In this document: piece by piece, positions 28,201 to 38,300 of the stretch | Numbering within the stretch: the stretch's first letter is position 1 | Layout of the letters: every line of letters begins with the position of its first letter | Source: an uncultured Ignavibacteriota bacterium | GTDB lineage: Bacteria; Bacteroidota; Ignavibacteria; UBA10030; UBA8401 | DNA length: 64,000 bases | Assembly (NCBI GenBank): GCA_903884005.1 | Contig: CAISDA010000017.1 | Location: 95,102 to 159,101, forward strand | Direction of reading: 5' to 3' | Position numbers and translations under genes: made by a program | Notes under the pieces: model-generated | Seen by the model: the letters and a program-made list of their open reading frames with translations, nothing else | What the model was told of the DNA's origin: nothing | The model's database searches: none

Positions 28201-28518
28201 CAGGATTTTACCTGGTATCCGACGGATTATATCGGCACGCAATATCCCAACAACCAGCGCTGGAAGGACAGATGGAATACGAATCTGAATCTTTCGAAGA
28301 CCATTGCGTTGCACAACGACGTGAAATTGAAACTCTTCGTTCAAATCACGAATCTCTTTAATAACAAGGATCTGCGTCTGTTTACCGGCACCGATCTGGA
28401 TCAATATATGTCTAGCGGCACATTGCCATTCCAGGCCGTCACGAAACAACCGACGGAGTGGAACTGGTATACGAACGACCCGCAGCAATTCTATTTCGGT
28501 ACGACTGTTGAATTTTAA
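25258..28518 (+). CDS. TonB-dependent receptor (SusC-like) of the polysaccharide locus
   Basis: A 1086-residue outer-membrane receptor for TonB-driven uptake. A signal peptide (to about residue 22) precedes a carboxypeptidase-regulatory-like domain (KLSGRVIDKSTKEPLIGANV, DINGDYFVLNIPPGTY). A plug domain follows (QEEISGTWAKTLQDMVSD, IQEVEVLKGGWNAEYGQANG) and then a large beta-barrel ending FYFGTTVEF, a typical terminal aromatic strand. GGAGG precedes the start. No susD follows; the next genes are a T9SS-tailed surface protein and a PorV-like protein. This arrangement is typical of the Ignavibacteria side of the FCB group. Ligand unknown; the enzymes downstream suggest uronate-rich oligosaccharides. 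Confidence 0.88.
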   Translation: MKLWLPLVLCGIVLLSAGTVDAGTTGKLSGRVIDKSTKEPLIGANVLIEGTSLGGSTDINGDYFVLNIPPGTYRVIGSSVGHTRLTQSEVKVRIDQTTPLNFALTEELIQGEGVTVLAEKPRVELDLTASKEAMSQEEISGTWAKTLQDMVSDVSGTNINGGVRGSFGGDVSYRMDGMDLRDAGSNTNFSSVNMSTIQEVEVLKGGWNAEYGQANGSIVNIVTRKATDRLHVIGTYKERPAGQYHWGPNIYDKNDVFHTTMATREFWDTSKTWRTRWMAPGESQKGNAVPTAYLKAFGRVPDTAQAMADWWKQFVNDDKRFPQFDYTSRREWEQEVTLYGPVVPGVSFLLSGRYKESVPIYPSAYKYNPDMTFQGSFEWSGLQNTILSMSGMYTKFINSGDPRTNYQTTETTVNDIATQALPYISNPYDQMKYWLLGPSINGGSAGNSGNTTIRPPEHAEMNNFQAKLKQVFSDKTYMEMALQYSDVKYGLDFRDIAQTSNSFWNGTSYQTYNGLPSPTDSITLYGIRLPAFGQPPVSNLFSTTRYGFPGDVWMSESETKSYSVKADLTSQILKNHLVQTGVIFSLYQMNAFTHEGNNLTSQTPYIQVNDMVPIDNKPYEGAAYVQDKIEVGGMVLNVGARVDMYNANKNVSSNFFDPLMLSQYTTGNSGRTGLAGYRQDGTGPGYTRTPTQVAVSPRIGISHPITETTVLHFMFGVFNQRPAWVKILANPVVWTDNRATGNLDDVIKAGLLNSDFKVPDSLLVTYRYYGAKTGNPALTFERMTQFEVGLEQNIEDILSLNMTMYYKEGTNLTSLGINRGTDMSNVTSSGAGVEVRLYGEPTTFTNSDNRVPGSYIGNFTTTVNGAWANVRGIEATLKSRFRYVNFQLNYTLSYLATGRYYDSKIFANSVYTSLPVADNTFNGPNNSDGGGIGVDDAVWNPHNSVILKLSATSPSDFGPEIGTIFPLADWSLTTSSRWVQGQDFTWYPTDYIGTQYPNNQRWKDRWNTNLNLSKTIALHNDVKLKLFVQITNLFNNKDLRLFTGTDLDQYMSSGTLPFQAVTKQPTEWNWYTNDPQQFYFGTTVEF

Positions 28519-28537
28519 GTCTTTGCGAAGGAATGAA

Positions 28538-30658
28538 ATGAAGAACATATTTGCTGGAAAGAACATCGTGCTGCTGTTGCTCTTTGTGCTGGGAACGATC
28601 GGCGCGCCATCGGCGCTCAGGGCGCAGACGCAGGGAACCATGGAGCCGTTGAAACTGACGCGCGGAAAATATTGGATCAAGTGTCTGCCCAACGGGGCGC
28701 TCGACCGCGAAACGACCCCGAACCAATGGGAATCGCTCTATCCCGGCGACTACAATGGACTGACCGAATCTGCGGGAGGGTGGGATAATTCGGCCATCTA
28801 TAACGGAGCGATCGTTGCCGGCGAGCATGTGGCATGGTATTATCGGGCCGCGCAATTTAATAGTTCCAATGTGTACGCTATTACGCCGACATCGGTCGCG
28901 AAAAACTACGATCTCGTGAACTTCCAGCGCGCAGAGGAGACATTAACGGGCACCATCGGTTCGTTCAAAATGGACGCGTCCGGCAGGCGCCATATGTCGT
29001 ATTCACTCGACGGCACAGTGCGTGTGTGGAGCCAACCGGGGTTCGATGCGTTTGTGATCATGGACTGCACGCTGACCAACACGGATGATTCCACATTCAA
29101 CGATTTTTATTATGCGCGCATGGTGAGTCCCAATGGCCCCTACCGGCCGTCGTCGGTCTCGAGCGGGTGGGACAAGGAATACGAATGGGATGCCGTGATG
29201 GCCGATTCGATCGGATTCATTTTTTACGACGGTACCACGCTTCCGCCAACAACACCCGCTCCGGTGTATTCGATACCCCCGGGCGACTCAACGGGCAACG
29301 CCGGCGATCCCGGCAATATCGGCATACAGGGATCGCAGGACAAAAAATTATACTCGCCGTATGTATACGGCTATACATTCGATCTCTCGACGCTTCCGGC
29401 GAACAAGAACGGACAGAAAAAAATCTGGAGAAAGATCGTATCGTTGAATACGAGTCCGGCTGATCCGCTGGAATTGCTGCCGTCGCGTTACGATCAGCTC
29501 GGGCAATACGACCAGCTCGTACCGTTTCTTACGACCAACGAGCAGCCGAAACTCGGATGGAAAGCGGCCTACGATTCCATACAGCGAGGCGCTTCCGTTC
29601 CGGGAGCAGGCAGCCTGTGGGAAAGAAATCCGCGCTATGTGTACGGGATCGGACCGTACACCATACCGCCGGGCGGCACGCTGAAATGGAAAGAAATATT
29701 CGTGGCCGGCCAGATGGATCGGAATGTGAGCATGCTGGGCGGGTACGAAGCCACGCGCCGATTTAAAAGCGAAGGCATCGCGGAACTGAAAAAAAATCTC
29801 CGGTCCGCCTCTGCGCTCATCAAAGGGAGCTACGTGCTTCCCAACGCCATTCGCGGAGCGATACCGCCGCCGACGCCGTGCACGACGCCGCGCACGCTCG
29901 ATGTCGATTCATCCGAATTGAAAGCCGTTCCCTTCGCCGTCTATCCGAACGGACAGCGCACGGGCGGCGTGCAGTTGACGTGGCGGGCCGTTCACAGGGG
30001 ATATGTGGACCCGTTTACGAAGAAGGCGGACTTTGCCGCCTATAAAATTTATCGCTCGAACAATTCGATCGAGGGTCCCTGGACGCTCATCGACTCAATC
30101 GCCGTGTCCCGCCTTCGTCCCGACTCGCTTCGTGTATCGAAAGACAACCTGGTCCTCTCTCTGGACTCGGTCACCAGTACGAGCGGTTGGGGCAGCGTGA
30201 AATATTTTTTGCCGGCCGAACCGAATGTTCCCTATCGGTATTGCGTGACGAGCATCGATACCAGCAGAAATGAAAGCGCCATGACCGGGTATTGTTTCTA
30301 TCCGGTGTCGGCAGAGCCGGCCCCGAGCAACACGCAAAGCGAGGTGCGCGTTGTGCCCAATCCGTTCCGTCAGCAAAGCGGTTATGCGGAACCCGCAGAG
30401 GCGAAGCGCCTCGCGTTCGTGAATATACCGGGGCTCTGCACCATCCGCATCTATACGCTCATGCTGGACCTGGTCAAGACGCTCGAGCACACGAATAACG
30501 GCGGCATCCAAACCTGGGGATCACAGTCCGGCAAGGATTATATGCTGACGGATTTCGCGCAGAACATACAGCCGGGAATCTATATCTATCGGATCGAATC
30601 CCATGTGCCGGGCCATGAAGGCGAATCGTCTGTCGGAAAAATTGCAGTGATAAAATGA
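28538..30658 (+). CDS. Secreted surface protein with C-terminal sorting-like domain, receptor partner candidate
   Basis: A 706-residue exported protein of no recognised family. The signal peptide ends at about RAQ (residue 28). A large beta-rich region with many Trp/Tyr residues follows, then a fibronectin-III-like stretch around residues 475-590 (VQLTWRAVHRG, YKIYRSNNSIEGPWTLID, YRYCVTSIDTSRNESA). The last 90 residues resemble a T9SS sorting domain (EVRVVPNPF, then IRIYTLMLDLVKTLEH, ending PGIYIYRIES ... GKIAVIK). AAGGAATGAA supports ATG 28538. It starts 19 bases after the receptor stop and is followed by a PorV-like gene. By position it may play the SusD-like lid or binding role; that is inference. 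Confidence 0.75.
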   Translation: MKNIFAGKNIVLLLLFVLGTIGAPSALRAQTQGTMEPLKLTRGKYWIKCLPNGALDRETTPNQWESLYPGDYNGLTESAGGWDNSAIYNGAIVAGEHVAWYYRAAQFNSSNVYAITPTSVAKNYDLVNFQRAEETLTGTIGSFKMDASGRRHMSYSLDGTVRVWSQPGFDAFVIMDCTLTNTDDSTFNDFYYARMVSPNGPYRPSSVSSGWDKEYEWDAVMADSIGFIFYDGTTLPPTTPAPVYSIPPGDSTGNAGDPGNIGIQGSQDKKLYSPYVYGYTFDLSTLPANKNGQKKIWRKIVSLNTSPADPLELLPSRYDQLGQYDQLVPFLTTNEQPKLGWKAAYDSIQRGASVPGAGSLWERNPRYVYGIGPYTIPPGGTLKWKEIFVAGQMDRNVSMLGGYEATRRFKSEGIAELKKNLRSASALIKGSYVLPNAIRGAIPPPTPCTTPRTLDVDSSELKAVPFAVYPNGQRTGGVQLTWRAVHRGYVDPFTKKADFAAYKIYRSNNSIEGPWTLIDSIAVSRLRPDSLRVSKDNLVLSLDSVTSTSGWGSVKYFLPAEPNVPYRYCVTSIDTSRNESAMTGYCFYPVSAEPAPSNTQSEVRVVPNPFRQQSGYAEPAEAKRLAFVNIPGLCTIRIYTLMLDLVKTLEHTNNGGIQTWGSQSGKDYMLTDFAQNIQPGIYIYRIESHVPGHEGESSVGKIAVIK

Positions 30659-30694
30659 TGAATGTGTGTTAATGAGACTATGGAGGGTTTCGGT

Positions 30695-31753
30695 GTGAAT
30701 TGGAAATCGAGTGTTCATCCCGTACTGCTGTGTATTGTTTTCGCTCTCTCGGCCGAATGCTACGGCCAGGTTGCGAGCAATACCGTGGATTACGGCGTCA
30801 ATCCGCTGCCATTCAGCCGCGCCGGCAGCGCGGGATGGCAATTCTTAAAATTGCCGACCGATGCGCGAAGCGCCGGCATGGGCGACATGAAATCAGCAGT
30901 CGGATTCGGCAATGCGAACTCTGCGTTTAACAATCCGGCATCGACTGCGGATGTGAAGGACATGGATGTTCAGTTTACGTCCATGACGTGGGTTGCGGAT
31001 ATCAAATACAGCAGCGTCTCGTTCGTGAAAAATCTCGGTCAGTGGGGATCGATCGGCGTGAGCGGCATGTATGTGAACTACGGAGACATGATACGCACCG
31101 AAGTCGCCGAGGGTTTCGGTCCCTCAGGCAACAGCCTTGGCATCGTTCCCATCACTGAAGGGCTCGGCACATTCACCGCGCACGATCTCGCGCTCGGTCT
31201 GGTCTATTCGCGCAGAGTGACGGACTTCCTGCAGGTCGGCGGCACCGTGCGCTACTGCGAAGAGCAGCTCGATGATGCAAAAATGAAAACCTGGTCGATC
31301 GATGTCGGCACGATGTATTGGACCGGCATCGGCAGTCTCCGCATTTCCATGCTCGGAAAAAACTTCGGTCCCGACGGTCAGTTCCTTTCATACGGCGGAC
31401 GCATCGCGCAATCGCCGGCGAACGTTCGGCTGCCGATGGAGTTCATCATGGGAGCCGCATACGATGTGCTGGAGAGTTCCAAAGACGGCCAGCATCGCCT
31501 CACCGTTGCGGCAGAGTATGTGAAACCGAATGACGGTCCCGACAAGTATCACGTAGGCGCTGAATATTTTGCGTTCTCAAATGTGTATCTGCGCGGGGGC
31601 TATCGCTTCGGATACGACGAGGCGACGTATTCGTTCGGTTTAGGAATGGAGTATTCCGTTGCCAATGAAGTTGTGATCAAGTTCGATTATGCCTATTCGA
31701 ATGTCGGCCGGTTCCAGGCCGTTCATGAGCTCACGTTCGGCTTCGGATTTTAA
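30695..31753 (+). CDS. PorV/PorQ-family outer-membrane protein
   Basis: A 352-residue outer-membrane barrel of the PorV/PorQ (FadL-like) family. The hallmark comes after a signal peptide: FLKLPTDARSAGMGDMKSAV, then NSAFNNPASTAD. It ends with VHELTFGFGF, a terminal aromatic strand. In T9SS, PorV shuttles cargo to the attachment complex by binding its C-terminal domain. GTG 30695 is chosen because GGAGGG lies seven bases upstream and a signal peptide then follows at once (MNWKSSVHPVLLCIVFALSA); ATG 30662 is weaker. It closes the receptor / surface protein / PorV trio, perhaps as a dedicated exporter-assembly factor for the neighbouring T9SS cargo. Confidence 0.82.
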   Translation: MNWKSSVHPVLLCIVFALSAECYGQVASNTVDYGVNPLPFSRAGSAGWQFLKLPTDARSAGMGDMKSAVGFGNANSAFNNPASTADVKDMDVQFTSMTWVADIKYSSVSFVKNLGQWGSIGVSGMYVNYGDMIRTEVAEGFGPSGNSLGIVPITEGLGTFTAHDLALGLVYSRRVTDFLQVGGTVRYCEEQLDDAKMKTWSIDVGTMYWTGIGSLRISMLGKNFGPDGQFLSYGGRIAQSPANVRLPMEFIMGAAYDVLESSKDGQHRLTVAAEYVKPNDGPDKYHVGAEYFAFSNVYLRGGYRFGYDEATYSFGLGMEYSVANEVVIKFDYAYSNVGRFQAVHELTFGFGF

Positions 31754-31824
31754 TGAGTCGGAAGACTCCAAAGTGTTGAGAAAGAAATGTAATCAATCAT
31801 CTACCACACTATAACGAGGTTGCT

Positions 31825-34800
31825 ATGAAATCGTTTACCATGTCGGTTGTTGCAGCACTCTTCCTGCTTGCGAACATTGCCAATGCGCAATTGTTGCTGC
31901 AGGAAGATTTTATGACGCCCACCACAGACATTACGACGGCCGGATGGACGACGGCCAGCGGAATCGGCACTACGGTCGCTCCGCCATACATTGTTGTCAA
32001 TGCAGGCACCGCGCTTCAGTATCCCGGATACATCGAGTCGGGAACGGGAAATGCGGCATATTGCGTCGGCGTAGGCCAGGATGCGCAGGTGGCATTTCCC
32101 TCCACCGCACTGACCGGCACTTATTATCTCACGTTCCTTGTGAAAATCGATTCGGTTTCGAGCACCGGCGATTACTTCTGGATGATCAGAAATTCCAGCA
32201 ATCACAATCGCTGGAGAGGCTGGGTAAAACGTTCCGTCGATGGCGAAGATTCCTGCTACTTTGGCGTCAGCAAGGGGACGGCGTCCGGAGCCACATGGTC
32301 GACCAAAAAATTCAAAATAAGCGGCGCCACTCACCTGATCGTCGCCAAATACGATTTCAATACTTCGGCCCTCAGCGATGCGCTTGTCACGGTGTGGGTC
32401 GATCCGTCCTCTTCCACATTCGGAAAAGCGGAACCCACCAGTGCGGCCGTTGTCGGCCCCACCATGGCGGACGTGTCCACAGCGGATTTTATTACGCCCG
32501 GCATGAACAGATTTTGCCTTATTCAAAATACGGCGGGAGTCTCGCCGACGTTTTGGATCGGCGGAATTCGCTTTGCATCGGATTGGAAGACCGCTCTGCC
32601 CCCGTCGCCGATGTATTATAATTTCAGCGGCAACGGTGATCCGACCGACGTCAACAACTGGGGACCAAACCTCGACGGTACGGGATCGCATCCGGCGGAT
32701 TTCAGCGCGGACAACCAATGGTATTTGATGCGCAATGCGACGCCTGCGACTCCGCGCACGTTGACATTGGCCAATCAGTGGTTCATCACCGGAACAGGGT
32801 CAAAACTTATCGTCGGCTCCGGCGTCAATATGATTATTGGCAATGCGGGATATCTGAATGGCACTATCGATGTCTCCGCTTCCGCATCGTTGACTCTGCA
32901 AGCGTCGGACAATCTGTACTGGCCGACGATCGGCAGCAATGGCGGCATCGTGTATTTTGACAATGCAGCCGGATTCACATTGACGGGTCCTCAAATACTG
33001 CCTCAGAGCGCGGGCTCCTTCATCATAAAAAATGGAGATATCAATGTCGGAAGCAACTCGCTGACAGTACGAGGCAGATTGGATTGCAATGGAAATAAAG
33101 TCACCGGTGCCGGCACATTCGTGCTCGATTCAGCCGGTACGCTCGTCATTAATTCTCCCGTGGGTATTGCCTCTTCCGGTTCGACCGGAGATATACAGAC
33201 GGGCAAGAGAACGTTCTCCGGCTACGGCAATTACACCTATGCCGGCAAGGTCAGCCAGGTATCCGGCAATGGAATACCGGATACGGTGTCGAACCTCTCC
33301 ATCACCATGGCCGCAGCAAATCTGACGATGACGCTCTCGAAAGCAATGGCGGTTACCGGAACACTCAATCTGAATCCCGGCAAGTGCGTGCTTGGCAATT
33401 ACAATCTTTATTTTGCCCTCCTGGGATCCAATTCGGATTCGGGATATGTGATCACCAATGGCACGGGAGCTCTTGTCCGTCCCTCCGGCACCACTATTAC
33501 ATCGGCGAAAAGTATGCCCCTTGGCTCGGCAGTCGAATTTCGCAAGGTCGCTGTCACGTTCGAAACGGCTCCTTTGGCATCGCGGAATCTGTACTTCCAA
33601 TTTATCGCCGGAGACACAGCATCGGTCGGATTTCCCAAAGGGATCACCTACCGGTACAAAGGCGGATATTGGAAGATCACCTGCGACAGCACAACGAATC
33701 CGACCTATAAGTTAGACGTCTATACGCCGCTCGGATTTGCCGACACAACGGCTCTGCGCGTTATCCAGCGCGCGAACAGCACGAGCGTATGGGACACCGT
33801 TGGTACGGTCGCCAGTTATACTGCCGGAGTGCTTAGCCAGGCGGGCGTTGCCAAATTTGGCGAGTTCGCGCTTGGAGTAGGGGCAGCAGCGGCGCCGCCG
33901 CCGCCGGGCAAGCGGTTTCAGAGCGAAGTGTTTTCGTCGTATCAAATTCAAGCGGGTATACTGTACGGAACAGACTCCAAACAAACACTGGACCTGTACA
34001 CGGGCACAGGCGACCTCCAAAAAACCGGCCGCCCGTTGGTCGTCTTTATTCCCGGCGGCGGATTCAAGGGTGTGAATGCCGCGGGCGGATTCAGCAACAT
34101 TCTCAACGGCGGTCTGGCCAAATGCGGGTACGTTGTGGCGAACATCAATTATTATCGCACCGCGTCGAGCATCCCGACCGACTCCGTTCATTTTGAAACA
34201 ATGCTGAAGGCGCTGCAGGACGTGAAAGCGGCGGTCCGCTTCCTGAGAAAAAATGGAACGGCTGCATACGGTATCGATACATCGCAGATCTTTGTGACGG
34301 GCAGCTCTGCCGGATCGATCACGGCAATGCATCTGGCGTATCTCGACTCGGTGGAAGTGCCGAAGAACTACGTCAACTGGAACAACATCGGCGGCACGTT
34401 TGAAGGAGCCGACCGCGGAACGCCGGGTGTGTCGACACGCGTTTCCGGAGTCGTGTCTAACTGGGGCGCCATCGGCGACACGGCGTGGATGAAGACGGGA
34501 AACATTCCCGTGTATTGCACGCACGGCACAATCGATTCTACGGTGTTCTTCGACTACATCCCGGCAGACGGTCCGTTCCTGTACTCGGACAAGTACATCA
34601 ACGCCGCCGCGCAGCGTCGCGGGATCACCACCGGTATCCATGTCTTTTACAATGCGGGCCATACGCTCACGGACGCTAACGGCAACACGAACTCCACACG
34701 TCTGGATAGCGCATACAAGGACGCGCGCACGTTTATCTATTCCCTCCTGAAGGCGGGAACGACCGGCGTGGAAAAAATGACGAGTGCGGTGCCGACAGAA

Positions 34801-35058
34801 TTCGTGCTCCATCAGAACTACCCCAACCCGTTCAATCCGTCGACGACGATTTCGTACGGCATCCCGACGGCGATGAAAGTGTCGATGGTCGTATACAACA
34901 TTCTCGGCCAGGAAGTGCAGACGCTCGTCAACGAAGTGCAGAATGCAGGCATGCATCAGGTCGTGTTCGATGCGTCGCGCATCGCATCCGGCATGTACTT
35001 CTACCGGGTATCGGCGGGAAATAATGTTACGACAAAAAAAATGATGCTGGTGAAATAG
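31825..35058 (+). CDS. Secreted multidomain esterase/hydrolase with T9SS sorting domain
   Basis: A 1077-residue secreted protein. It has a signal peptide (ends ANIANAQ), then a long beta-rich N-terminal half (residues about 25-690) with low-complexity Ser/Thr/Gly strands. An alpha/beta-hydrolase domain follows (about 700-985) with an oxyanion motif PGGGFKG, the nucleophile elbow GSSAGS (Ser828), a candidate acid Asp904 (HGTIDS) and His946 (NAGHTLTD). A T9SS type A domain ends it (NYPNPFNPSTTISY ... MYFYRVSAG ... KKMMLVK). The hydrolase resembles carbohydrate or feruloyl/acetyl esterases; de-esterification of pectin or xylan is plausible. An in-phase spacer from the PorV gene (71 bases) suggests the same operon. 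Confidence 0.85.
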   Translation: MKSFTMSVVAALFLLANIANAQLLLQEDFMTPTTDITTAGWTTASGIGTTVAPPYIVVNAGTALQYPGYIESGTGNAAYCVGVGQDAQVAFPSTALTGTYYLTFLVKIDSVSSTGDYFWMIRNSSNHNRWRGWVKRSVDGEDSCYFGVSKGTASGATWSTKKFKISGATHLIVAKYDFNTSALSDALVTVWVDPSSSTFGKAEPTSAAVVGPTMADVSTADFITPGMNRFCLIQNTAGVSPTFWIGGIRFASDWKTALPPSPMYYNFSGNGDPTDVNNWGPNLDGTGSHPADFSADNQWYLMRNATPATPRTLTLANQWFITGTGSKLIVGSGVNMIIGNAGYLNGTIDVSASASLTLQASDNLYWPTIGSNGGIVYFDNAAGFTLTGPQILPQSAGSFIIKNGDINVGSNSLTVRGRLDCNGNKVTGAGTFVLDSAGTLVINSPVGIASSGSTGDIQTGKRTFSGYGNYTYAGKVSQVSGNGIPDTVSNLSITMAAANLTMTLSKAMAVTGTLNLNPGKCVLGNYNLYFALLGSNSDSGYVITNGTGALVRPSGTTITSAKSMPLGSAVEFRKVAVTFETAPLASRNLYFQFIAGDTASVGFPKGITYRYKGGYWKITCDSTTNPTYKLDVYTPLGFADTTALRVIQRANSTSVWDTVGTVASYTAGVLSQAGVAKFGEFALGVGAAAAPPPPGKRFQSEVFSSYQIQAGILYGTDSKQTLDLYTGTGDLQKTGRPLVVFIPGGGFKGVNAAGGFSNILNGGLAKCGYVVANINYYRTASSIPTDSVHFETMLKALQDVKAAVRFLRKNGTAAYGIDTSQIFVTGSSAGSITAMHLAYLDSVEVPKNYVNWNNIGGTFEGADRGTPGVSTRVSGVVSNWGAIGDTAWMKTGNIPVYCTHGTIDSTVFFDYIPADGPFLYSDKYINAAAQRRGITTGIHVFYNAGHTLTDANGNTNSTRLDSAYKDARTFIYSLLKAGTTGVEKMTSAVPTEFVLHQNYPNPFNPSTTISYGIPTAMKVSMVVYNILGQEVQTLVNEVQNAGMHQVVFDASRIASGMYFYRVSAGNNVTTKKMMLVK

Positions 35059-35075
35059 CATCATGCGATACGAAG

Positions 35076-35110
35076 GGTCAAGCAGTATCAGATCACGATA
35101 CTGCTTGACC
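35076..35110 (+). terminator. Strong palindromic hairpin after the secreted esterase gene
   Basis: A perfect 14-base stem, GGTCAAGCAGTATC (35076-35089) and GATACTGCTTGACC (35097-35110), with loop AGATCAC, starts 17 bases after the stop codon. No T-run follows (ACAGATGG), so it may act as a U-poor terminator or an mRNA 3'-end stabiliser and not a classical intrinsic terminator. Confidence 0.6.
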
Positions 35111-35152
35111 ACAGATGGTTTCAATACAATGCAACGCGAAATGGAATGACAT

Positions 35153-35177
35153 CGCTGCCATCCTGAGGATGGCAGCG
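35153..35177 (+). repeat. Second hairpin between the secreted protein genes
   Basis: CGCTGCCATCC (35153-35163) and GGATGGCAGCG (35167-35177) form a perfect 11-base stem with a three-base TGA loop, 43 bases after the previous hairpin. It has no T-tract. Its role is unknown; it could be a transcript end or a REP-like element. Confidence 0.5.
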
Positions 35178-35303
35178 TGCCTGAGTCGGGAATCGTTATC
35201 GTGCTCCATCGTAATGACAGAGACAATCGAGTACGGTGAGAAATCACAACATATGTGTATCAAGGTGCGCCGATGCGTGCAACGGGGAGCTTCATTGAGA
35301 TCG

Positions 35304-38300
35304 ATGTTCGTCATGATGAAAAAAATTATCCACATTGCTGTAGTGATTGTTATCGTCTTCATTGCTGCGGCAGACCGCCTTCAGGCGCAGGCATCCATCT
35401 CCCCCACGACCGGATACTCACAGAATTTTGACACCCTTACGGGCAGCGGAGCGGCGGGTACGCTGTTGCCGTGGCGCGATAATACGACCATTCCCGGATG
35501 GTATGCCTATAAGAACAGGGCCATCACCGGATCACCCATCGGTCCGCCGGCGAACTATTTTCTCGACGACGGCAGCTCTTCGACCGGCGGCGACGGACTC
35601 CGCAGTTACGGTTCACTCTCTCCGGGCCAAACAAATGCACCGACGGACCGCGCACTTGGCGAGTATTCGAGCACGCTCGATTCGTTGATATTCTCATTCG
35701 CCGTGCGTCTCGTCAATGCCACGGGTGCTCCCGTCGCCTCCCTTATGGTCGCATACAGGGGTGAACAGTGGAGACAAAATACCGGAACCACCGGACTCGT
35801 GTGCGACTATCAAATCGGGGCGTCATCGATTTCCACGGGAACGTGGACGCCGGTTACCGCATTGGATTTTCCGCCTCCGAAAAACGGGCTTGCCGGACCG
35901 CTGGACGGGAACGCCGCCGGCAATGCCGCATTCAGATCCGCGGAAATCCTCGCGCCGCTCGCGCTAGGGCAGGAGATCTGGATCCGCTGGACAAAACAGG
36001 GCACCGCAAGCTGCGGCCTTGCCATCGACGATCTGTCTGTACAGACTCCGCCTGCCGCGCAGCCGACGCTGCTGCAGTTTAGTTCCGTCACCTCGACATC
36101 CATGAACGTCTCGTTCACGGCAGCATCTCCTGCACCCACAGGATACGTGGTTTTCCGCAAAATTGGTTCCGCACCCGCATCCGTGCCCGTGAACGGTGCC
36201 GTGTATGCCGCGGGAGACATGCTCGGAGATGCAACGGTGGCTTCGAGCGGCACTCTGAGCGCCTTCAGCCAGTCGGGACTTGTCCCGAATACACTCTATT
36301 ATTATACAGTCTTTTCATTTAATGGAACGGGCGCGACAACAACATATCGCACCTCATCCCCCTTGAGCGGCAGCCGCAGCACGACTGCTGGGAACGCTTC
36401 GGTGGGCAGCGATGTCGCCGCAGTCAGTGCTTCCGAGACATCCACGATCTCTTCGCTTTTCAACGACGCTGCGCCACTGTCGTCGTCGACGGGTGTGCAG
36501 GTCTGGAAGGTGTCGATACGCGACGGCGGCAGCACGGGAGACGGAGATCTCAAACCGACGATTGTGACGGGAATCACATTGCGTCAGGCAGGCTGGAATA
36601 CGGCACCCGATTGGTCGAACACCATTCAGGCGGCGGACCTCTTCGCAGGCTCCGCACGCATTGCAGGCGGCACGGTCACCGCAACGGCGATCGAATTCAC
36701 TCTGTCTCATCTGATCGTGCCCGATAACGGGAGTGCGACACTCACACTCCGCTCTTCCCTGAAAAATTCCGGTCTCACCGATCATCAAACGCTCCAATTT
36801 TCACTCGTCTCGGCGGATGTCCGCACCGAGAGCGATTCGACGAGCTCGCAGATGACCGCCGGCGTTTCCTGCAGTTCCGATGAAACAAAAAACAGGATCG
36901 ATGTCGCCGCATCGAAACTGCGTTTTTTCCAGCAGCCGACGGATGTCGCACTCGGACGGATCATGGCGCCTCCGGCGGCCGTGGAAGCAGTCGATGCCAA
37001 CAATAACAGGGATGCGGATGTTACCTCGGGCATCACGATGACGGCGTCGGGAGCCACGCTGGCGGGCACACCCATAGCGTCCGCATTCACTGCCGGATAC
37101 GCTGCGTTCAGTTCGCTCAGCTTTTCCACTACCGGAACATCGGTCACACTGACGGCGGCATCGAACAACTGGGCTGCCGTGTCCAATCCTTTTCTTGTTG
37201 CGGCGCATCGGACATTTTTTGTGGATTCTATGCTCGGCAGCGATGCATCGAGCGGCATGTCCCAGTCATCGGCGTGGAAGACGCTCGGCAAGGTCAACGG
37301 GAACATTTTTGAACCGGGCGACAGCATTCTGTTCAGGTCAGGCCGGTCGTGGACCGGACAGGTAAAGCCGAAAGGGTCCGGCAGCAACGGACTCCCGATC
37401 GTTATCGGCTCGTACGGCGGCGCGGCGAAACCGGTCATCAGCGGCGGCGGGATCACGGGTGAGGCTGTTGTCTATTTGAATAATCAGGAATACTGGGAGA
37501 TCACCAACCTTGAGATCACGAATGACGCAGCCGTTGAAGGAGACCGCCGCGGCGTGCTCATCACCGCATCCAACTTCGGCGTGGTCGACCACATCTATGT
37601 GAAAAATTTGTTCATCCACAACATCAAAGGCATCATCGGCGACGATAACTCGGCCAAACGCACGGCCGGAATCGGGTTTGAAGTCACAGCCGATGCCGCT
37701 GTGCCGACGCGGTTCAACGACGTGTGGATCGACAGTTGCACGATCGCGAACGTGGATAACACCGGACTCTACACAGATAATACGGCGAGTCGAAGCGATT
37801 ACCCGAACACCGTGGGCTGGCAGAACAGAAAATACACGAACCTCCGCGTTACAAATTCGGTGTTCCATCACATCTCGAAAAATGCGATGATCATCCGTCT
37901 GGCTCAGGGCGGCGTGATCGAGCATAACGTCTGCTACGAAACGGCCACGGGCACCACGGGCAACACTATGTTCACCGCGTCGTGCGACGGCACCGTGTTT
38001 CAGTATAACGAAGGATACTTGAACCGTGCGAGTCTTCAGGGCGGCGACTTCGGCGATGGCAGCATGTACGACGCCGATCTGCAATCGATCAATTGCGTGT
38101 TCCAGTACAGCTACAGCCACGACAACAGCCACGGCCTGTTCTGGACGTGCACCGTGCAGCAGGACACCGGCAACGTCTGCCGGTACAACGTGAGCAGAAA
38201 CGACAAAGGATTTATATTCTGTATCAATTATCCCGTGACATCCGTGTCCGTGTACAACAATACGGTGTATTGCAATTCGACCGCTCTTTCTCCGACGTTC

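Noticed and set aside
33712..35247. 511-codon minus-strand frame
   Set aside because: Antisense of the T9SS esterase gene, with no signal or domain features.
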